A stretch of 64,000 nt of DNA from Anseranas semipalmata (taxonomy: Eukaryota > Chordata > Aves > Anseriformes > Anseranatidae), in assembly GCA_013399115.1 (NCBI GenBank), contig VXAA01003997.1, forward strand, positions 713,875-777,874, in the 5' to 3' direction. How positions within the stretch are numbered: the stretch's first letter is position 1; each line of letters opens with the position of its first letter. Below are positions 58,098 to 64,000 of this stretch, one piece after another. Made by a program: the position numbers and the translations under genes. Below the pieces are notes generated by a model that made no database searches, had not been told where the DNA came from, and saw nothing but the letters and a program-made list of their open reading frames with translations.

Positions 58098-60190
58098 TAG
58101 AAAAGGAACAAAAGAGAAACTAGTTTATAAAAAAAGCAGCCAAGCCTTCTTTTAACCTCCGTGTGATCCCTCTGCCCGTTGTCTTGAGTGCTTAAAGAAA
58201 CAATGAAGCAAGACCGTAAACTTTCTCACCCCCTTTTACATTACCTGTCTGTGCCTGGCTACGGGCTTTGATGTATTGAAACAAAGCACAAGACCTGTTT
58301 ATGCTAAATGAAACCAACCAACAGAGATCTAATTCAGACTTGTGACTAAACAAACTGGAACAGGAAGCACACACCATCAGATTTTTTTTTAAAGTAGTAA
58401 TTCCTGCTTGCATTGTCATGCAAAGAAAAAAAAAGGTTTCAGCTTCTCCCTGAGGTGACTTTTGTTCAAATACAGTTCTTTTTGTTGTTGTTGTTGTTGG
58501 AAAGCTTAATACAGGCAATGTTTAATTGTATATATGCAAATACTTAACAGATCAACATTTCCCATCAGCAGCGATCTAAAAATCTTCTTCATCTGTTTGT
58601 TTGCCTCTGAAGGACATTTCTGCAGCTGCTTTGTTGTTGCTGTTTTCCCCCCCAAATTAACTTACGTAATTTATGACCACACAGAGGATCTTAAAGTAGG
58701 ATAACTGGACAAAGCAAGCCCCCAACAAACAGTAGATTGGCAGTCCTGAAAGTTAAATCTTTAAAGAATAAATAATACTGGGGATAAAAGCTGGTGATAT
58801 AAATTCATTACTCATATTTCCTATTAATTTTTAAAATAATTCTCCTTATTCTTAATTAATTCTTAGGAATTCTGAATTAAGATTTCTTCTTAATTCTTCT
58901 TAATTTTTAAAAGAAATATCCAGAGCTGAGTATACACTATCTTGCTTTATTATTGTTCTATAACCTACATTTTTTGAAAGGAGTTTGTCTTTCTAAACAT
59001 GCATTTATCTAATTGTATTCATTTTTTTTCCAGTAGAGAATAATCCTATCAGTTTTACCTAAGCAAACCACACTTGACTACCTAAGAGAGTTTTGCTTTA
59101 GGCAGGAATTGAAGAATCAAACCACTGTTGGTATAATGAAGCCAAAGAGCCAAATATTGCAAAGTCCAAGTTAGCAGTGTGCTCTCTCCAAACTATCATA
59201 ATTCAGAGAATTTGGAGAAAGGGATGCAATTCCAGTTTTAACAAATGTGGCAAGTATAAAAAAAATCTGTCAGAATTTACCAGTATTAGTGAGCAAATAA
59301 CCGTGGGGGAAATTGCCATCAAGTACTTGAATTGAAATGAGAATTCAACATTAGCTGGAAATATTTTACACAGTTAATTTCTTTAAGGAATAATAATCCA
59401 GAAAAGCAAATGGAAGGTCTCAGTGGTAGAAAAATCTCTTAAGTATTCTAGCATCACCTTCCTTAAAAACATGGCCCATTTGTCCAAAAGCAAGGCTTTT
59501 CCACAGTGTTTTCATCTGATAAGTTTGCCCATAAATTCCCCAGGAAATCCATCTCATGTAGAGACAGCTTATGCTCCATTTGCTCTGTTCAGAGGAGCAC
59601 AATAGACGTTACTTGCAGAAGTACTTCTTTGCCAACATGTGGAGATTATTTCTTCTAAACGAGAATCTTTGTTTTAATGCAATAAATAGTATAGAAAATA
59701 GTAAGAAAAATGAATATACTGTCCTGTGTATCCAGGAACCAGCTCTCCTACAAGGAAATGTGGCTGCACCGGTGCAATAAAGCCAACATTTGTAAGGGAT
59801 GATACTAGATGTGTAGCTCTGACTGACATATCTCTTTCCAACGAAGCCAAAGGTAGTCCGAGCCAGAATGCTTAAAAACAAAAAATTCCTCTCGTAATAA
59901 CAGCTGTGCCAGTTATCCTACCACAGGGCATCCTTCCACTGCCGATCAGGCTGTGGAGGATTCCATACCCTCTCTGAAAGCAAGTCCGTGCCTTTCTTCC
60001 TGGTGGAGGATTCAGTGGGTTTGCTTTGAAGACACTGAAGATAGGAAAGAGTTTGACATTTTCCTTACTGCAGTTCAGCTGCAGGTAAAGAGGGTTACAG
60101 CACGGGGGGATTGCAGCTAGGGCTAATGCCAGGCACTAGCTCACCTGGCAGTCAAAATATCAATCTGTGCCCACTGTTTCCATGCAACAG
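58098..60190. other. Noncoding unique DNA
   Basis: AT-rich. (TTG)6 lies at 58482-58499, and a TTAATTCTTA-rich stretch lies near 58850-58910. No gene recognised. Any upstream first exon for the 57963-58097 candidate should lie in this interval or beyond it. Confidence 0.5.
58482..58499 (+). repeat. (TTG)6 microsatellite
   Basis: Six exact TTG units. This is an ordinary simple repeat. Confidence 0.85.
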
Positions 60191-60325
60191 ACGCTTTCCA
60201 TTGACCCACGTGGGACTGCAAGGTACCGGACCCTCCTGCACACCTCGGCAGGTGCAGGGGTGTCCGTGACAGATCTGCACGCAGCAGACCTCTTCTTGAC
60301 CACAAAGTGCTGGATCTGTCTCAAG
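60191..60325 (+). CDS. Candidate 135-bp internal exon, product unknown
   Basis: The plus strand shows CACTGTTTCCATGCAACAG as acceptor and CTCAAG|GTGAGAT as donor (intron from 60326). The 45 codons between them are open, in phase 0 at both ends, with GC-rich third positions and a globular-looking peptide (contains GVSVTDLHAADLFLTTKCWI). Against this, the minus strand is equally open here (frame 60160-60384) and has its own donor (GCCAG|GTGAGC) near 60142, so the coding strand is uncertain. I do not recognise the sequence in either direction. Confidence 0.25.
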
Positions 60326-62400
60326 GTGAGATGGGATGAAAGCATCCTTGGAAATTTGTGATCATCTGTAGAGCTTGTTACCATTGGGGGTTTTAGGTCT
60401 AACCTAATTTTAGGTTTAATCTAAAATTAAACATCACATCTAATTTATTTAATTGATCTACTGCCAGTCTGAGCCATTTTTACATCAGAATAATTTTTCT
60501 TCCTCTCTAAATCATGACTGTTCAGCTGACAAAGTGTTTTAAATGGTTGTGAGCTCTTTACATTGGAAGGGAAGAGCGACCCAGCTGCAATTTGCTGCAG
60601 CACCTTCCAGTCTGTGGGTTAACATGAAAGAGCAGTCACAGCCCTGGAGCACCCAGCAGAGATTTCCTGTTCCTCTGCCAAGCCATGGTAGGGTTTCTAA
60701 CCAAAAGAAAAAAAATTAATGAGTCCATAGCAAAGCAAATTAAGCTAAGTGTAGCGTGATTAGGCTGCTAACACTAATCTTTAAAGGCAACAGTATTTGA
60801 TTAAGGAAGGTGTCCTCCAAAACTGATCTTAAAATTGCAATAAAACATTTCCGGCTATGAATATTCAAAGTTGGNCATGTAATAACTATTTTACAGTTTA
60901 TCACTACTGCCAAGAGCTGACTTTACTGCAGCAAGAAACCACATGTTTAAAGGTTGGTGGCTGCATTTCATTCAGGAGATTATGAAAAACCCCTATAGGT
61001 TTTTTGTTTGTTTGTTTGTTTGTTTGTTTTACTAAGTGGGAAACTATGAAAATCACAAGTGAGAAGGTGTGTTACCCAGGAATGAAATGTTTCTAAATAA
61101 CAGAAAACTAATTGGAGAGGTAAGAAATATTTGTTATTCTGCAAAAAAAAAAAAAAAAAGAAAAAGAAAAAAAAGCCTCTGTTTCAATTCTAAATTTTTG
61201 TTTTCTGATACAAAATGTTTCTTAGTACATGATTACAGGTTAAATATTTGTAAGCAATTCAGTAAGCAAAGACAGTCTGCAATTAACTCTGTATTTAAAT
61301 CTTACACGGTTTTATTTTTTCCCAGTTAAAGCTGAAGGTTGGAAAATGAGCATTTTTGAAAGTAGTCTGTGAAATATTTTCTTTTCGTAATAAAAGATCT
61401 CAGTATGCCCGTGACACAGCAATGTCTCCTCCAGGGAGGTCCTGCTTGGAAGCCCATAGGCATTTTGCCTTCTTTCTAGGAGAAGCATTTATGTGGATGA
61501 CACCAACTGTATACAGGCTAAGTAGACAGTCAAAACTCCTTTTTTTTTTTTTTTTTTTTAAGGTGAACAGGAGGTTCTTTACCTCTTTACCTTGATGACA
61601 CTGGAAAGAGAAGGAAGATCTGTGGGAACAAGGGAACACCCAGTCCCACCTCTGGCCTCCAGAGCCTGGAGCTCCTCATGCTGCTGCTGCATCCTCCTGC
61701 ACTTCCATGGGATCCCATTTCTGGGGAAGAAAGGACAAGAAGAGAGGGTTAGCTCTTGGGGAGGGCAGTGGAAGGAAAGAGAGAGCCCAAGGAAACCCTC
61801 ACGGATCTTCTGGCTCCTCCCAGGACCACCCTGTCTTCTGTCTCATCAGCTCACAGAGTTCAGCATGGCCAGAAAAATCATGTTTGTCAGTACAGCTGAA
61901 AGGCCCTGAGCTGGCTCTGCCTGCAGGTTTAGATGCCTCTTTTTGACAAAGATCCCAACATGGTGAACCCTCGGCTTCTCCTCAGAACATATTTGCAGAT
62001 TTTTTGCTACTGGTACCAGTCTAGAATTATTAAACTATCACTTGGGATGTGCACCGAGATCCCATGGCCTGGACAAAATGCCTTTTGCTAACAAAACCAG
62101 CTTGCCTTCAAATCAGTTTTCACCATGACCAGAAGAGTGTAACAAAAGAGAATAAATTTCCTTTCACAGGTCAAATCCAGACACATAACTTCATGAACAA
62201 CATCACAAACTTGTACACAAGAATCTGCTCAGAAATATTTTATGGGCAGGAAATAAGGCTTGTCTCTTTTCCTCATGTGGTCAAGAAAACACCTCACTCA
62301 CATTGAATGCATAAGTTTCATGGAATAGCACAAATTATTTCTGTTAATCTGAATTATAAGGATAATTCATGGACTTGTTAAGAAACTGTAGCAGCTGATG
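60326..62400. other. Noncoding unique DNA with simple repeats
   Basis: Contains an N at 60875, (TTTG)6 at 61003-61026, an A-rich run at 61143-61174 and T20 at 61540-61559. A 9-bp inverted repeat (TAATTTTAG ... CTAAAATTA) lies at 60405-60429. No gene recognised. Confidence 0.5.
61003..61026 (+). repeat. (TTTG)6 microsatellite
   Basis: Six TTTG units within a T-rich flank. This is an ordinary simple repeat. Confidence 0.9.
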
Positions 62401-64000
62401 TGACTTCCCAGCTTGTACATCTCACTTTCCTGTTTGGTGACTGGACCACCCCACTTCTCTCAACAACCTCGCCTTCTATCTACCTGCTTTCCATATCGAA
62501 GCTTTCATTTAAACCCTCCGTACCTCAGCCCTTCTCATCCTTTGCTCCAACTCAGAGCTCTGCCTCGCTGTGACTCCAGCAGTGCCAGCGCAGGTCACAC
62601 AGATACTTCCTTTTCTACAACTAACCCCATGTTACCAAATACAATCCCCAAGCTAGAATTAAGAAATGCTACCAGTGTCTTCTTAAATCCTTCACTGAGC
62701 AAGCTGCAGTGCCAGGGCTGTCACAGCGACTGTCTTCGAAAGGAGCAGCTCTATTTTGTCTTTGATGCAAGCCCTTTACCCCAGGGGAGTGGGCATGGCC
62801 AGTATGTGCTCCTGCTACATTTGGCCACCAAACACTCCTTGGGGGCCCCTGGAGCCGGAGAGGTACACTGGGGCATTTTAGTTCAGGACCCTGTGCATGG
62901 CACACCTCTGCTCCATGTAAACATGCCCTTAGATAACCCTCGCTGCACCTCCAACCTCAGGCCTGCAGGGAGCTGCAGCAGGCGGCTGCTCCTTGTCCCT
63001 CTTGCTTTTAGTAAAGCTCTGGAGGGAAGGCAGCTCTGTACTTTCACGTACCTCCTCCAGCACTGAAATAATAGTAATGCCCTTTCTGGTGTTTTTATGC
63101 TGAGATCCCTCACGTATGTGAAACGGGTTTTTGGTCCTTACAATAAAATGAGAACCTGAAAACGCTCAGATAAAAGTTTCTGGAAGTAGCATTGCTCCTC
63201 TCTCAATTTCTTAGATGAAAAGAGTGGATAGTTTGTGCAAGGGATCTTGGAGACGTCATCTGCCTTGTGAAAAGTTGTAAATTCATGGCTGAAACTTGGG
63301 CATGGCCTTCAAAACTAATAAACCTTTCTCTAGCTCAAAGCTGGAAGCTGCCACTGGTGAAATCAGGAGCTGGGTAAAATCACAAGGCAATGTGGTTAGA
63401 TTCAGCCCTGGGTAAGAGGCGTGCTGAGCGCTGGTCTGGTGTTTACTCGGCAGTCATTTCTTTTCGAAGGGAAGTGAAACAGGCAAAGTGCAGCAGAAGC
63501 ATTTCAGCAGGAAATTATCATTATGTACTGAAGCAAGCTCTAAGAACAGAAAAAAAAAAATCAAGCCAAGAAGAATTCAGCCATTTATTAATCCCTGCAA
63601 AAGGGGAAAAGAAAACAAAAGAAGCTGCCTAATTTCACAGTTTCTGTCTCTCAGAACAAGAGGCCCTGAGACAACAGCAGGTATTGCCGTAGCGCATGTA
63701 CACACTTGTGTGCTCAGTGGGTGTGAGCTTGTGTAGAGGTCAGGGGAAGGAGGAGGAAGGTAGGTCTGTGCCTGTGGAGGCAGGGGGTGTTCACACACAT
63801 CCCATAATAGTCTCCGCTGTTTAGCAGCAAACGTGCAGGCAATTGACTCAGTGACTCAAAAATAATGAGAGCTGAACCCCCTCCACTCTCAGATGGACAG
63901 AAGTGCTCCAGCAGGGTGACACGTGAGGCACACAAAGCCAGTGCACACACAGGCGGCAGGGCTGTACAGCAGGAAAATCAGCCCATGAAAGAGGAAGGTC
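62401..64000. other. Noncoding DNA with a pyrimidine-rich start
   Basis: 62410-62720 is pyrimidine-rich on the plus strand and supports most of a 217-codon frame (62413-63066) that has no domain, splice or promoter context. The rest is mixed sequence with no recognisable gene up to the window end. Confidence 0.5.

Noticed and set aside
60405..60429. 9-bp AT-rich inverted repeat
   Set aside because: Short A/T-only arms are common by chance in AT-rich DNA.
62413..63066. 217-codon plus-strand frame
   Set aside because: It begins in a pyrimidine-rich stretch, lacks any recognisable domain, promoter, splice context or poly(A) signal, and is near chance expectation for the window.
1..64000. tRNA, rRNA, snRNA and snoRNA genes
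   Set aside because: No convincing A-box/B-box pair, rRNA core or snRNA sequence was recognised by eye. A covariance-model scan would be needed to exclude small or diverged RNAs.

Overview
The window is vertebrate nuclear DNA, and the repeats point clearly to a bird. The best evidence is a 3' CR1 LINE copy at about 16.6-17.4 kb carrying the TCATAGAA octamer tail (read on the minus strand as ATTCTATG repeats), a second short CR1 tail at about 19.8-19.9 kb, and a roughly 1.07-kb LTR at 5.66-6.73 kb of the endogenous-retrovirus (ERVL-like) type common in avian genomes. Nothing looks prokaryotic: there are no operons, no dense long reading frames, no CRISPR array and no recognisable tRNA or rRNA.

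Most of the 64 kb is single-copy, moderately AT-rich noncoding DNA, either intergenic or long introns. Left part (1-29 kb): unique DNA, the solo LTR, the two CR1 copies, a 75-bp (TTTC)n microsatellite at 21.4 kb, a small CpG-rich block with a strong splice donor at 22.9-23.1 kb, and a perfect 15-bp-arm palindrome at 24.6 kb. Middle (29-47 kb): a purine-rich tract at 29.4-30.8 kb, an ancient CR1-clade fragment near 36.5 kb, and long AT-rich stretches. Right part (47-64 kb): three pyrimidine-rich tracts (46.7, 51.9-53.2 and 62.4 kb), two strong CpG islands (55.6-56.2 and 57.0-57.5 kb), and the few places where I see plausible exons.

The most gene-like signals are on the minus strand. Two candidate 5' coding exons, one in the CpG island (start codon at 57082) and one upstream of it (57963-58097), both end in phase 0 at good splice donors. 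That is what alternative first exons of one minus-strand gene would look like. A candidate terminal coding exon with a stop at 47526 and a poly(A) signal about 230 bases downstream could belong to the same transcript, but I found no connecting exons and recognise none of the peptides. A plus-strand 135-bp exon candidate lies at 60191-60325. All of these are inferences from splice motifs, phase and codon appearance.

I found no evidence for a previously undescribed biological system. The items most worth checking are the 57-58 kb promoter and exon cluster, the 47.5-kb terminal exon, the 24.6-kb palindrome, the repeated internal structure of the LTR, and the strand-asymmetric tracts. Five isolated N bases, three of them inside or next to T- or A-runs, mark unresolved assembly positions.
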